This document shows positions 34,160-46,444 of a stretch of 64,000 bases of DNA, in pieces. The stretch is from Typhlomys cinereus. Lineage: Eukaryota; Chordata; Mammalia; Rodentia; Platacanthomyidae. The notes beneath the pieces were generated by a model. The model did not search any database. It worked only from the letters and a program-made list of their open reading frames with translations, and had not been told where the DNA came from. The DNA is taken from NCBI GenBank assembly GCA_023101885.1, contig JALPQD010000006.1, forward strand, positions 16,082,085-16,146,084, given 5' to 3'. Positions within the stretch are counted from its first letter, which is position 1. Every line of letters begins with the position of its first letter. Made by a program: the position numbers and the translations under genes.

Positions 34160-35955
34160 CAAGGATAGGAAGAAGCTTTAAGTTCAAGTTTTTTCAATCA
34201 AAACCACATTTAAAAGATAGATTCAATACTCAACTTCAATTATGAACCTTTAATTAATACCTGTAAATACTCAGCTTTAAATATGATAAGCCATATCAAG
34301 TTCTCTTTCATGAATAAATGAGCAATGACATGGATATTAGTAGAATTGATAAATATTAATTGGTAATTAACTTTATGATAATGAAAAGTTTAGAATCATG
34401 AATTCAATTTCAGTAGGGCCAGCCCATGAGAACCAGTCAATCTCTAAATTAAGTATGTCCTTACAAACGAAAGGCAGCTTTGGCTTATGGAAACTCATCA
34501 TAATTCAACTCCTTGCTGCCAAAGTGCTTTCAACCCAGACATACTGCTTGCACGTGGTTTGTTGGAGATAGAAGTCTCATTTATAACCAGAAGTTAAATT
34601 TCCATATTATGAATATGCTGAAGTCCTTAGACACCATTTTCCAAAATAACTTATGAAAGCTACCACAGATAATTTTGTTTAAAGCATCAATTTTCTCAGC
34701 ACAATTTTTTTAATGTCTGGCCATGAAAGAAGTAAACAAGTACTTTAAAGTATTACAATGTGAAGAGTACCTTTAGTTATTATTTTTTATGTAAGTGCTT
34801 GGGACACTTGGATTTTTCTTTGGAGGCCTCTTGAGTATGCAGGGGTCTGCATCTGAGAAGCACAGCTATGTGTCTCTATCTGGTGACTCTGTTTGCTGCT
34901 TTCACCTTGCTGACCTGGAATATATCCTTCCAACTTAATTGCTCTTGATATCCCCTGCATTGGTCTATAGTATATCTCCATATACTTGTCCTCCCACTCT
35001 TACATTTTAATCTAGATATGAAAAATGAATCTCTTCCTGTAATTTCTACGTTACTACTATTAGAACAGAATTAGAGTGTGAGGCACTTCCATGAGCAAAG
35101 TGTCTTCATTAACACATACACACACACACACCTGGACATATTAGTTTAGCAAGTGTAGAGTCTATATTGATTTGATTTTGCACCAAGGCTTCAGAGAAAT
35201 GACAGGGACTCTCAGAAGGTAGAGAAAATGCCCAATAGCTGTCTGCTAATAAAGAATTCAGTCATGTGGGGTACCTTTGTCAATGTCAGCTGTAAGGATG
35301 CTGTGCCTATTTAAGCAGGTGAAGGAAGGGAAGGGGCCAGGAGATTGTATCAATGGACTCAAATGATTCCAAGGAATTTCTAAGAGAAGTAAGTGATTCG
35401 TAGTGGTGAATGAAACATTTACTCCAGCTTTGGGGAATTTATCACATACAGATTATCATGGACATTCAGAAAGCAGTTGGCATAGGTGCTTATCATGAAG
35501 TGGAGCTCATATCTTAACGCAAACCAGAACCATGATTGCAAAATGCACAACAGGAAGGAAAAAATATTCTAATTCTCAAAAAAGCACAGCACCTCTGAAC
35601 TTGAAGCTTGGGATGTGATGATTTCTGATGAAGGTAATTTGTTCATTTTAATTACAGTATTTACTGGAAGTGTTTATTGAAAAGAGGGGAAGAGGAAGTT
35701 TAAGTGTCTTGTGATAAAATGTGTCCAGAACAAAATTATCTTGGCAGCAACAATCAGTTAATGAAGGAAGAAGAAAATAAAAAAAAAGATTTTGAACTTG
35801 AAGGTCATTTCATAAATCACAAGAGACTTTAGAGAATGTCTTAGCAAACGGCTTGGGGGGGCTGTTATTTTTTTCTTTTTAAAATTATTTCTCATTTCCC
35901 TGAAGCTTATTTTATGTACAAAGTCTTTGGCTTGGGGGCAGGAAAAATCATATAA
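34160..35955. other. Non-coding, nothing recognised
   Basis: About 1.8 kb, AT-rich, with a short CA run at about 35115-35132. Confidence 0.55.
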
Positions 35956-35959
35956 TAAT

Positions 35960-36260
35960 CCCATCTCTATCCAGGTTTAAAAGATTTCTGGGCGAGGAAC
36001 AACATCTCTCCAGAGCTCCACACCTCAGCTTGACGCTGCACTAATGGCACACAAACAGAAACTGCAAAAAGCTTTCGTGTTTCTGGACCTGGGACTTGGG
36101 GAACTTCCTGCTTCCAATTAGAAGAACAAACTGAGACATAATGCAGCTGGGAACTGGATTCAGATGCTCTGCTCAGAAGGAGCGAGAAGAGGGAAAAAAG
36201 AATGGCAAAGTCAGGCACGTGGTTCAGAAAGAGTAGCTGCAGAAAGCTGGCTATGGAGTC
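35960..36260. promoter_or_regulatory. Candidate conserved non-coding element
   Basis: A GC-richer, repeat-free block between AT-rich flanks. It includes TCAGCTTGACGCTGCACTAAT, GCTTCCAATTAGAAG (palindromic core TTCCAATTAGAA) and GAAAGCTGGCTATGGAGTCAT. An 83-codon minus-strand frame overlaps it without any domain. Conservation needs testing. Confidence 0.22.
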
Positions 36261-36965
36261 ATTAGCCTAAAGGTTAACCACGAAGCAGAGTGAGACATGG
36301 GAGACAGATCTAATGCACAGGGTGCATGAAATACAGAGCAGCTCACTTTTATGAATGTGAGCCACATGAAGTCAAAGTATAAAACACAAAAGGAGGACAG
36401 AACAAGATAGGGATAAAATGGTGATTAAGATCTTAGAGCAGAAAGCAAAGCTTAAAGAATCCTGGAACCTCCTATGTCTTTTCAGAGGTACATGCTAATG
36501 AAGGCTGCCAATCTAGTCTTTCATCATGTACTAAAACTACCATTTTCTTTTCTTTCAACCAAACTTAAGCAATTGATGCATAGTTCTCTTTTCATTTACA
36601 AATAATGTAAGCTTCCACAAACTGGTGTATTTTTCTTTTTTTTTTCTTTGAGATTCTGTTTTCAATATCACAAGGTAGCTAAAAACCGGTCTTAGTGTTC
36701 ATGATCCTTAATTTTCTGGAGTGTGCACATGTTGCCTTTTTCCTCACTTATCTTCCTTATGTTATTCTCCTGCTTTGGTTTCATCTGCTTTTTCTTTTCA
36801 CTCAGCCACAATGAGCTTCAATAAAAAATGAAAGTCAGAGATTAATGCATATACTTACAAATTTGTAAACTAAAAATGATTATTCATAATACTCTTCTGA
36901 ATTTAATAAACTACTGCCCTGTTTACTCTTTCAAGTGTAGCTATAGGGTTCCTAGGTTTAAAACA
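36261..36965. other. Non-coding, nothing recognised
   Basis: About 700 bp without a supported feature. Confidence 0.5.
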
Positions 36966-36968
36966 CAA

Positions 36969-37045
36969 GGTTTGGAGTTACAGTTCAGTGGCTGGGTACT
37001 TGCATAGAAACTAAAGGCCTTAGGTTCTAACATCTACTATTGGGA
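36969..37045 (+). mobile_element. Possible ID-like SINE relic
   Basis: GTTTGGAGTTACAGTTCAGTGG followed by GGTACTTGCATAGAAACTAA and AGGCCTTAGGTTCTAACATC parallels the ID element ('ggggatttagctcagtggtagagcgcttgcc..caaggccctgggttcg'), which derives from tRNA-Ala/BC1. About 75 bp and strongly mutated. Confidence 0.45.
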
Positions 37046-37067
37046 GGTAGCGGCTGGTAGGAAGATA

Positions 37068-37262
37068 TGATGGTCAGTATTAACTGTCCATCTTACATGT
37101 AGGTGGCAGGTTTCCAGGTCCACTTGAGAGGTATTCTCTAACTCAATATTTTCTCCAGTGAATGCTTATGAGAAATTTTCTTGACAGTGTGATTGATTTG
37201 ATAGAAATGAGTCCATAGTGGGTGGGACCACCTGCTGAGATACTAAGTAAGAATCAAAATAT
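37068..37262 (+). mobile_element. Possible ERVL-type LTR fragment
   Basis: GGTCAGTATTAACTGTCCATC, then AATTTTCTTGACAGTGTGATTG and ATAGTGGGTGGGACCACCTG resemble ERVL LTRs with a 'gtcaacttgac..ttttcttgatt..gtgggtgg' layout. Degraded, both ends missing. Confidence 0.4.
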
Positions 37263-37394
37263 GTGTATCCTGACCGCAGAAAGAGCATAAGCCAAGGACT
37301 GAAATTTGGGAATCATTGGCATTTACTTGGACACATGAGCCGCACAGCAAATGTCAGTTCAGTAAGATCTTGGAAGAGGTTTTTCAGATTTAAA

Positions 37395-37560
37395 GTCAAT
37401 AAATATTTACTAAGCACTTACCATATGCCATACTCCTCACTAGGCACCTACAAATACTTTAGCTCACAAAATCCTTATGCAAATCCCATATAAAGTTCGA
37501 TGTAATGGAAGATACATTGAAGAAACTGATCCTTGAAGAAGTAATTTCTTTTTCTAAAAC
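37395..37560 (-). mobile_element. MIR, minus strand
   Basis: AATAAATATTTACTAAGCACTTACCATATGCC is followed by CACTAGGCACCT, TTAGCTCACAAAATCCTTATG and later a GAAGAAACTGATCC stretch. This is the reverse complement of the MIR 3' half and core ('actatgtgccaggcac..tcatttaatcctcac..gaaactgagg'). Confidence 0.65.
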
Positions 37561-37614
37561 AAGAGAGTTTGATGTTGAGAATTGCTTTTTATTTTTCCTT
37601 TTTGGATTAATTAG

Positions 37615-37645
37615 GTTTGTGTGTGTGGTGTGTATGCGCGCGTGC

Positions 37646-37683
<38 letters not shown>

Positions 37684-37885
37684 ATGCGTGCGTGCACACA
37701 TGCACTGTACACTGCATATACCTGTGGAGACCGAAGGGTAATTTCAGGAATCATCTTGGATTGGTTCTATCCGCTCTTTGCTTGTCTCTGAGATTACCCA
37801 GGGTCTGCCTTCTAGAACTGGAAAGACAGGCCACCATCTTTTCCTTAGGAGGCAGTCTTAATCCTTGAGCCATCTATTCAGCCAC
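37615..37885 (-). mobile_element. B2-superfamily SINE, minus strand, diverged
   Basis: On the minus strand the head is GTGGCTGAATAGATGGCTCAAG, followed by a decayed A/B-box region, CCCTGGGTAATCTCAGAGACA, CCAAGATGATTCCTGAAATTACCC and a long CA-rich tail seen here as TG/CG repeats (37618-37695). It is the same family as the copies at 26.7, 40.6 and 50.7 kb, but more mutated. Confidence 0.82.
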
Positions 37886-38601
37886 ACATCTGTGCTTTTT
37901 AAAGTTACTTTTGGGTATCAAACTTTGCTACTTCTCATAGGGGTAATAAATCTTAGTTATTTATTCATTATTCACTTGTGTCATAGGGCACAGTTTACCA
38001 TCAGATGAACTAGAAGACATGCCACGGAAGGTACTCAGGCAGCATGTCTGGAGTCCCTTCAGTGGGAATACCACACCAAAGTACACTCCAACTATGAGAG
38101 AAACAGTAGCTCTGTCAGCCTCTCTTTTGCCGAAGGTCCACAGACTTAGCTCTTAGTTAGTAGGATTCCTGCTGAACTACTTCCCTGAGGATACTTAGAT
38201 TCAGCCACATCTAACCAGAGCCTTTTTGTTTCCCTGTAGCTAGCAAATACTTCCATTTGTCAACAGTTTTATATATTACTTCTTCCTGGTGCATTATACA
38301 AGTTATTTTCCCCCTCAATTCACCTTAATGGCAAACCATTTTCCACAGATGACAGGCTTGGAGAGGCTGTGCCATTTTCTAGATTCCACGGAGAACATAT
38401 TCTGAGTGGAAGAAAAAAACTCAGGTTTATTCCCATCCCCAAATACTGACTGGGCTGTTTAGGCTGACAAAACATACACAAACATGAACAAACATGTACA
38501 AACATGCCCCTTTTCTATTTTCTGTTTACATATAGTCTCCTTGAATGGTTTCAGGGATTGTAGACTTTCTTCTGTAATCTCTTTTCTCCTGACCAAGATA
38601 T

Positions 38602-38603
<2 letters not shown>

Positions 38604-38649
<46 letters not shown>
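38604..38649. repeat. (TG)n microsatellite
   Basis: Pure TG repeat of about 46 bp (23 units), ending in TA. It is uninterrupted, so it is likely polymorphic. No SINE body adjoins it. Confidence 0.97.
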
Positions 38650-38650
<1 letters not shown>

Positions 38651-38869
38651 TCTACCTTAGGAGACCATCCTTGTTGTAGCTCACTACCACCTGACGACTC
38701 CCAGGTTCTCTGGCCTTGATCTTTCTCATGAATTCTGTACCTTGTGGCTAGACCTTTCACTTGATATTCCAAATATCTCAAACTGTGAGTATGCACAGCT
38801 AAAGAAAACAACTTTTATCTCTAAAGAATCCTTTGTCCAACACTTAAATTTCGTCTGAGTTTGAAAACA

Positions 38870-39600
38870 TCTCAGAGACAAGACACTTCATGATGCAGGT
38901 CCTCGTGTGGCTGTTCAGTGACTCTTGTTTTCTTGTCTCCATCCCCAGCCTATATTCCTTTAGTTTAGTTGCATATCAGGCCTACCAAATAGAGTCTCTG
39001 GCTTAAGTCTTTTCTTTCATCTAGTGTATATGCCACAGCCAACAGTTATGCTTGTGAAAGTAAACTATTTACTGTCCTCAGAGATTGTTCACAGAGTACC
39101 AGCCAGCAGGACATAGAAAGAAGGGTCAGAAGGTAGCATTGTTGAGGTCTGCATCTCCCTGCTGAGTGCCAAGTACAGTCCCAGCCCTTCTTCCTATATC
39201 CATTTCCTTTTCTAGAAGTACTTCCTGAGTCTTGTCTTTGTGCCTTACACCCTGCATTCTTGTTTGCCTGGAATGTCCTTCTACTTTCCATTCTTGAAAA
39301 AATATTACAGCATCTTTTGAAGCCTGAAAGCCCAGCTTTAATTTCACTTCTGTGAAGGTTGCCTTGACCCCTAAGTGTGGAATTGATTATCCTTTCCTTT
39401 TTGCCTCTGTTGTGTTTCTTTTTTTTTTTTTTTTTTCATCTAAACATCACAGCCGCATCACAATTCTGAGAGGCCTCATTCTCTAGCTAGATTGCTGGCT
39501 TCTTGAAGGCAACAGCTGCATCTCATTAATCTCCAAGGCCCATATATTCAGTGCTGTGGTGGACACATAATAGGCCCTCAAAATACTTGCTGAATTAAAC
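38870..39600 (+). mobile_element. L2 LINE 3' end
   Basis: The 3' half follows the L2 consensus order: CCTGGAATGTCCTTCTACTTT, GAAGCCTGAAAGCCCAGCTTT, CTTCTGTGAAGGTTGCCTTGA, GGCTTCTTGAAGGCAACAGC, CATCTCATTAATCTCC and GTGGACACATAATAGGCCCTCAAAATA. A T run at 39418-39436 interrupts it. L2 is an ancient CR1-clade LINE inactive in eutherians; this copy has no open frame. The 5' limit is approximate. Confidence 0.8.
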
Positions 39601-40335
39601 TTAATTTAAATGATATATAATGTAAACAAATCTCCTATACAGAAGTGACAAAATGCACTTCAGAAACAACTGTTTAGAGACATATTATTCAAAAAAACAA
39701 GATACTTCAGCAATTGCAGTACAAAAGGAAATAATTAGGTCTGCCTTAGACGCCAACTTAACTTCTATACTTTGAAACTGACTTGAAAGAGGGAGGTTTT
39801 CCATAGAGTCATTTACACTGAATAGCAGGCTGCTTTCACTCCACTAAGATGACAGAAAAAAAAAAAGAAGCATACTAAGAATGTTTGTAATTTGTTCACA
39901 TGGAGGGATGTAGCTGGCTATCCCTGTAAACATATTAGGTGGGTTACAGACATTTTGACATAGTACATAACCCGTAAGACATACCTGTTCCCAGGGATGT
40001 CATTCTTGATCTGATATGGATATCATTCTTGATAGCTTGTTGCTTAGAAATGCATACCAGAGAATGGCTTAGATGTTTTCACGGAGTATCTCAGTAAGTG
40101 ATGATAATCCTCAAAGCCACAGTTGTTGCCACACCTGTCTTTCCCTGGGAAATGTGTCATTATCCTTCCTACTTTGGAGCAGCAGTCATAAAACTTTGGC
40201 TAGGGAGGGGATGGACTGTGAAATAGAACTATATTTTGTAAAATGTCTTTTGAGTGATCATCAAAATGTTAAAACAGAGATAATGTTTTAAAATCCTACA
40301 TAAGCTCTACACAACTTAACGTGCATTTCATATAC
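39601..40335. other. Non-coding, nothing recognised
   Basis: About 730 bp without gene or repeat calls. Confidence 0.5.
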
Positions 40336-40339
40336 ATGA

Positions 40340-40410
40340 GATATGTGACATGTACATATACACATAGATACACACACACACTCATACATATACACACACA
40401 CATATACATG
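40340..40410. repeat. (CA/TA)n-rich microsatellite
   Basis: Degenerate ACACATA/ATATAC repeats, interrupted many times. Confidence 0.8.
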
Positions 40411-40589
40411 CACACATGGATTTTACCCTTCTGACTGGATATCAGACCAGGACCTATGATGCTAGGCAGGTAAGCAAATGCTACTATTCTACATGCCTAT
40501 TGTACATACATGAATTTAAACATATATAATTTTGTTTACAGTTCTCCATATATTTACTTTGATTTCCAGGTAGCAACATTTTTTTGGCA

Positions 40590-40852
40590 TGTGTATATAT
40601 GTCATTGTGTCTGTGTACATTGGATAGAGCTGTGTGTGCCTATGGAGGACCAAGGGTGACTTCAAGAATCATCTTGAATTGCTTCTACAACCTTTTAGCT
40701 TTGCACTGGGATTACCCAGACTCTGAGTTTCAGAGCCTAAAGTATAGACCAATGCCATTTCTGCCTGTATTTTTACATGGGATCTAGGATCTGAACTCTG
40801 GTCCTTCTGCTTGTGAGGCAGAGTCTTAAACCCTGAGCTATCTCTCCAGCTC
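40590..40852 (-). mobile_element. B2-superfamily SINE, minus strand
   Basis: Minus strand: GAGCTGGAGAGATAGCTCAGG head, AAGACTCTGCCTCACAAGCAG, CAGAAGGACCAGAGTTCAGATCC (B box region), then the family body and AATTCAAGATGATTCTTGAAG. The CA tail is nearly gone, replaced by a decayed TGTGTACAT stretch. The 67- and 77-codon frames over it are artefacts. Confidence 0.85.
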
Positions 40853-40859
40853 AGTGGAA

Positions 40860-41275
40860 GTATTTGTTCCATCACTCTTAACAATAACTCATTCAGCACC
40901 ATATCATCCCTCTTTTTGCTTCATATTAATACTCAGGTTTGGGATTAGTCAAAATTCCTTAATCTCCTCACCTAGATGAAGCAGGCTTTCTACAAAATCT
41001 CAGTCCTTTTTAGTTTTCTTATCATCTCAGACATGATTATTTAGGTCATAGTTTGAGTTCCCAAAATCTGGTCAGGAGGAGAGAATGTGGGAAGACCAGG
41101 ACTAGAACCCAGACCTCTGGACTCTTAGTGTAGTACTTATACAGATGCTGAAGTGTGAAAAAAGAACAGAAAGACATGTCAAGGCTACTGAGCAGTGTAA
41201 CATCGAAGAGCATGCATGAAAGCAATCAGATGAGAGCTGCCCATAGAAAGAGCTGATGAGGAAAGCAATAAAAGC
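40860..41275. other. Non-coding, nothing recognised
   Basis: About 400 bp without a supported feature. Confidence 0.5.
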
Positions 41276-41279
41276 TATC

Positions 41280-41800
41280 CGTCCTCAGGTGGCATCGGCT
41301 CTAAAGAGCAATCTTGCTGGTCTACCCTCCAGTGGTACTTGAATGTCAGTTGAAGGCAATTCAAGGAAGAGAATTTCAGATTGTAAGGAACCCAAATGGA
41401 AGATGTAATAGATTTTAAATCCTAAAGTGAATTTGAAATCAGCTTTGTTTTTTTCCAAGCACAGAGGGAATCTGATTGAGCAAGTATCTTAGCTCATAGC
41501 CCAGCGGAGAGTTCACAAGGTCCTGAGAAAAACCTTCCGCCTGCCTCTCCCCAGGCCTCTGAGAGTCCCACAGCTCTGTGGCTGACAGGAGAGGCGGCCT
41601 GAATGCAAAGACTGGTGTCAAGGCTGTCAGCGCTGGCCTTCTTACTGAGACTCCTGTTCATTCACTGTCTCAGCTTACAGGGCCTGGGTGGGAAATGGCA
41701 AATCGCGGGGTGAATTTCAATAGGGTCTTTAAATCTCTCAAAGATTTTTCTTTGTCAAGGAAATTTTCCACTGCCCAACACCTGTGTATTGACAGCTTTG
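41280..41800. promoter_or_regulatory. Candidate conserved non-coding element
   Basis: The most GC-balanced transposon-free block in this part of the window (about 41450-41720). It has TCATAGCCCAGCGGAGAG, TTCCGCCTGCCTCTCCCCAGG, TGGCTGACAGGAGAGGCGG and GGGAAATGGCAAATCGCGG. CpGs are present but do not form an island. The 60- and 78-codon frames across it have no domain. An undetected short exon or enhancer would both look like this. Confidence 0.27.
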
Positions 41801-41879
41801 CAGGTACTTTATAATATACAATGTTCCTTCCTTAGCCTATACTGCACTAAGGGTCTTATTTCTGGAAGGTTTGGTGATA

Positions 41880-41985
41880 CATATACATATATATACACAT
41901 ATATATATATATATATGTATGTATGTATACAGACATACACACACACACACACACACACAAACAAACACACACACACACTATTTTG
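41880..41985. repeat. (TA)n(GTAT)n(CA)n compound microsatellite
   Basis: About 100 bp of ATATAC/TATA, then GTATGTATGTAT and CACACA with AAACAAACA interruptions. Confidence 0.95.
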
Positions 41986-41989
41986 ATGG

Positions 41990-44360
41990 CTCTTTCTTTT
42001 CTAAACTAAAATGAATTAGGTGCTAGCACCAAACAGAAATAGCGTTTTCATAGGTTTCTCAAAGTAAGATATATTAAAAGAGACACAACAAGTTTCAGGA
42101 GGTAGTGTTGTCATAGCAACCAGTTTAGGCCAAGTTAGGAGCATGGAGGTAGGGGACAAGCAAGATATCATCATGAAGTGCTTTCTTCAACCATAAGCCC
42201 TCCAAGGAGTTGAACCCCACTCACTTTGTGCATCTAAGAAGAGATCAGTATATAAACCCATTTAGGTATAGACCAATCCTGAACAAACTGGAGACTAAGT
42301 GATCAATATGCCAGAAGTGTTCGAACATGCTGCGCAGAATGGGCTGATAGGATAGAGTTACATACAATGAAACAGAGGCAAGCTCTAATGAATCTGAAAG
42401 AAGGATTGAAAGAGATGGTGGAATCACTTCTTTCAGCAACAGGAGTTTCTCTGGAAAGGTACTTACCCAATGAAACATCAATGTCCATCTCAAGTTAGTA
42501 AGACAGTAGCGAATGAACAAAGCAATACTTGAGCATGTAAATTCCCTTTAAATTTGGGATAGACACTAAAAATACAATAACTTACTAACTTTTCTTTCAC
42601 TTTTGTGAAATTTAGCCAGTGTCAGAAGAAAGAGAGTAAGCCTCATTATTACACACTCGTTCAACTTGCTATTCAATGGCTATGAAGCTAGAGAAACCTT
42701 TATGACACCAATATGGGAGTAACTTTCCATTCTCCCCACTATAAAATTCACAATAGAGAAGTTTCTATTCTCTTGAATTCATGGGATTCTATGCTTATAG
42801 GGCATGTCTAGTCTAGACTACTCTAATAGAAATGTAGCATAGGAAACACACATGAAACATTATTATATTACTTAATATATCAAAATCTTTGTAGAATATC
42901 ATTGATAAGAAGTATTAGTGAGAAGATAGTTAGTACTTTTCAACTAAGTGCCAGAAATGTGGTGTTCAGTTTACACCTCCAGCACATCTCAGTTTAAACT
43001 AGCCACATTTCCAGAGCTTAGTGCCTTACATGAGGAATGCATATCTAGAATATGAGGATATATCCAGGGACTTGAGGGAAAGAGAAAATGAAGCATGACC
43101 TTTGCTTCCTCCATAAAAGTTCCTTCCCTAACCACAACATTGTGTCAACATTATGCATAGATGATCTACTTCAAGTCCCAGCAGGAAATAATTTAGCATC
43201 TCATTAGCAGTTCCTGTTCATCCAATTCTGAAGCTCTAAACTTAAGTATATGCAACACAAACCTTAAAATTTAAGTTTAGAATATAAATATTCATACACA
43301 TTCTAAAGTTTTAAAATTTTAGCTTTGTATTTTATATTTTCGAAATGAAGCCATTTGTATATGTTTTGCTTCTTTTCATAAAACATCAGTTATTTACTTT
43401 TTCATTGCCTTTACTTGTGTGATCAGATAATTGCTTTATTTTCTACTCTGAATCTTGCCTGCAACAAGGCAAAACGTAAATAAATAATAACTCTACTTTT
43501 ATATGTCATATCTGCATACAGCCATAGCATTAATGTAAAAACTATGTGCAACTAATGAAATATTTCATTTTGACATGGATGCTTGCTAAATCAAAGGGGA
43601 TTTGTTTCCAGCCCAAATACCTTGTGACTCCTTATTAGTGAGTCATATAATAATAACATAATAATGAAGATAAAATCTCTTATCAGTGGATTATGAATGC
43701 CCAAAGCTCCAGATCGAAGCTCATGATTGCCACTGCTACAGGTGTGGGGTGAGGAGGCAGCTCACCTCTGTGCTAATGGGTTTGTTTTTATTTTCAATGA
43801 TCAATGTCTTACTATGATATTTCAGCACTGAAGTATAACTAGGTAATCTAGTTATATTTTACCCGCTTATGAGTTCATGGTAAATGAGTCCATTTGGAGC
43901 GCCATCTCTGTCTTAGTAAGTCTTAGGTATTGAGTGCTTGTTGGGGAGCTGTTTTCATTACCTTTAAAGTTCAATCAAAAAGTGATGCTAAATAAAACCA
44001 TTGGACCAAGAAGCCTGGAGGGCTGTATCAAAAAGTACAAAGTTTAGGGGACAGTCTTGTGTAAGCCTGCATATGTGACTGCACAAGGTGTGTGTCCATG
44101 TGCATCTATGGTATGCTTGTTGCCAAATCTTTACCAGTTTGCCAAATTTGGGTTATTTTATGTTGGAGGCACACTTACTAATTTATTTGCTTGATATGTC
44201 ATTAACTCACACATAAAAATTTGAACATGGGGTAATCTCTTCAGAGACACATGAATAACACCTTCTTTAAAGATTTTACAAATATTATAAATTGAAAGTA
44301 TTTACTTGGAAAGCAACTCTAAGTTTCATGTGGAAGTAATTATATAACATGATTGGAAAT
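41990..44360. other. Non-coding, mostly AT-rich
   Basis: About 2.4 kb with no supported gene or RNA. The portion at 43680-43940 has a more balanced composition (GCTCCAGATCGAAGCTCATG, GGTGTGGGGTGAGGAGGCAG) but nothing recognisable. Confidence 0.5.
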
Positions 44361-44364
44361 CATT

Positions 44365-44610
44365 AATGTTCACTGAGCACCAACTAATTTATATGTATAT
44401 TTTATAAAGATGAATAATGGAAAGATATTCTGCATATGTGATAGATGGATGCTAGATAGATTATAAATATTATCCATTTTGTCATAGTATTAATATAAAG
44501 AAGTTATTACAACAGTGTTACAGATGAAAAGTTAATGTTAGGGTTATAAGAGCAAAAAGTTTCAAGATCAGCAGCAGTTTCCTCGAAGGTGCCCAAATAC
44601 GTGTTTTGTG
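44365..44610 (-). mobile_element. Possible MIR, minus strand
   Basis: TTCACTGAGCACCAACTAATTT near the start, and a later AAATATTATCCATTTTGTCATAG with TTACAGATGAAAAGTTAATG, echo the reverse-strand MIR order ('actgagcacctact..attatcccattttacagatgaggaaa'). Weak and interrupted. Confidence 0.38.
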
Positions 44611-44894
44611 TCCCAAACCAGAGAAATATCTGAGGTTCTACTCTCATTGACACAGTCTGATCAAACACCCCGCCATCACATCACCAGATGACAATATTTA
44701 TAGAAGTATGCACTTCGGTGCCAAATCATTTTTAAATACAGCTTCAACAACAGGATCACACTTATTCTTGATATACTTGGTTACACTTAAACTAAAGAGA
44801 AGAAAGGATACAGAGAAAGGGAAAAATGGCTATAGCTGGTTGAGATAAGAGAGAAAGAAATGTGGAATTCCAGGAGAATCAAAATCATGAGAAT

Positions 44895-45095
44895 GGATTG
44901 GAGAGATGGCTCGGCAGGCAAGAGCACTGGCTGTGCCGACTGTGAGGATGTTGGTTTAAATACCCAGCGCCCATATGTCCATGTGAGCCTGTAACTTCTG
45001 TGCTGTGTTTGAGGGGAGGAGACAGGGCTTGGTCATTGCCAGCCTAAGCTGAGGTTCAGAAAGAGACCCTGTCTCAAGCAAATAGAGTACAGGGC
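44895..45095 (+). mobile_element. Composite tRNA/B1 SINE (B4-like)
   Basis: The tRNA-like left part is GATTGGAGAGATGGCTCGGC followed by AGGCAAGAGCACTGGCTG. The B1-derived right part is ATTGCCAGCCTAAGCTGAGG and AAAGAGACCCTGTCTCAAGC. It is the same architecture as the minus-strand copy at 2155-2395 but better preserved. Confidence 0.75.
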
Positions 45096-45099
45096 AGTT

Positions 45100-46005
45100 A
45101 AATTGCCAGGGTGTCACAAACTCTTCTTATCTCATTCTGCAAATGGCACCAAATGACCTGCTGCACAATTGAACTCACTACACTTATTTATTCTGATCAC
45201 TCCTCTTATTCAGTAAAAATTGTAATTCGACTCTACAAAGTGCTAGCTATTCAGCTCAATTACTGCCATCATAAAATCCTTCCCCTTAGGTCTTGGAGGA
45301 CTAAGAACCTTCTGGTATAGGTGATCAACCCGGCAGGGGTAAGCTTTTCCAAATTACAGTTATGAGCCACATAGCAATGTTTCATTCAGTGATGGATTGC
45401 ATATATGATGGTTGACCAGCAAGATTATCATGGAACTGAAAAATTCCTATTGCCTGGTGAAATCAAGGCATCATAATGTTGCATCACAACACATGTGCCT
45501 GTAGTGACACTGCTCTAAAAAAGCCTAAAGTCCTTCCTATCCTAATTATGCACAGGTCATAATAATAGATAATGATAGTAATGCTCATACAATTTAGCTT
45601 TATATTATGGTATATTTCTTCTACTTAGAGTAAAGTAAGTTACTATCAAACAATATGCCATGCTGTGGCTACAGTAGCTTTATACATCTCATGTTTAATA
45701 TATCTCTCGAGTGCAGTTTAGGGCTGTGTCAGATAATTGCCTATGCCATTCAGGTTTGTGTCAATACATTCTATGATGCTCCTAGAATTATAAAAATTGC
45801 TTATCAACACATTTTTTCATAGCACGTCCTTGCTATTAAGTCATGTGTGACCTCACACAGCCTTCTATTTTGTTGATTCTGCAATTGAAGAAGAATGCAG
45901 GACCAGAGAGTGGGCAGGAGAATGGAAATACTGTATGCATTGATGACCTGTAGGCAAGATCTCCTATATAGTTCCCCAAAGCACTAAGCTAGTCATCCTC
46001 AAAGG
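45100..46005. other. Non-coding, nothing recognised
   Basis: About 900 bp with a 69-codon chance frame and no classifiable repeat. Confidence 0.5.
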
Positions 46006-46009
46006 AGGT

Positions 46010-46190
46010 AAACACAGAGACTCTAGAACTAGATGGTTTATTCTCTAACGTGGAATCAACTAACTAAACCTCTCTGTATCTCCATTTTTCTCATTTGTAG
46101 AATAGAATACACACACAAGGTTAACCAAGAGATTAACTAACATAAATATTTGGAAGATTGCTTGACACAGTTTTTGGTTATTAGGAGAAA
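46010..46190 (+). mobile_element. MIR, plus strand
   Basis: AACTAACTAAACCTCTCTGTATCTCC then TTTTTCTCATTTGTAGAATAGAATA, followed by GAGATTAACTAACATAAATA and TGCTTGACACAGTTTTTGG, is the MIR core and 3' part in order ('cttaacctctctgtgcctcagtttcctcatctgtaaaatgg..gaggattaaatgag..gtgcctggcaca'). Confidence 0.75.
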
Positions 46191-46444
46191 CCAAGGACTG
46201 ACAGACCAAATGAATCATCTTTCCTAGTTGCCTGCAATGGGATCACAATGATTAAACTTATACTGTACTGCTTTTTCATGATTCCAGTTAATGTCCAAGC
46301 AGATTAATACTCATGTTTCCCTTTGTTGTAACCTGCTACTTATCTGCTTTGCACACATAACACTCTAACTAGGAATGCCGGGACACTAATGATTGGATTC
46401 ATCCATGACATTAAACTGGCACATGCTGAAACTGAATACTTTTT

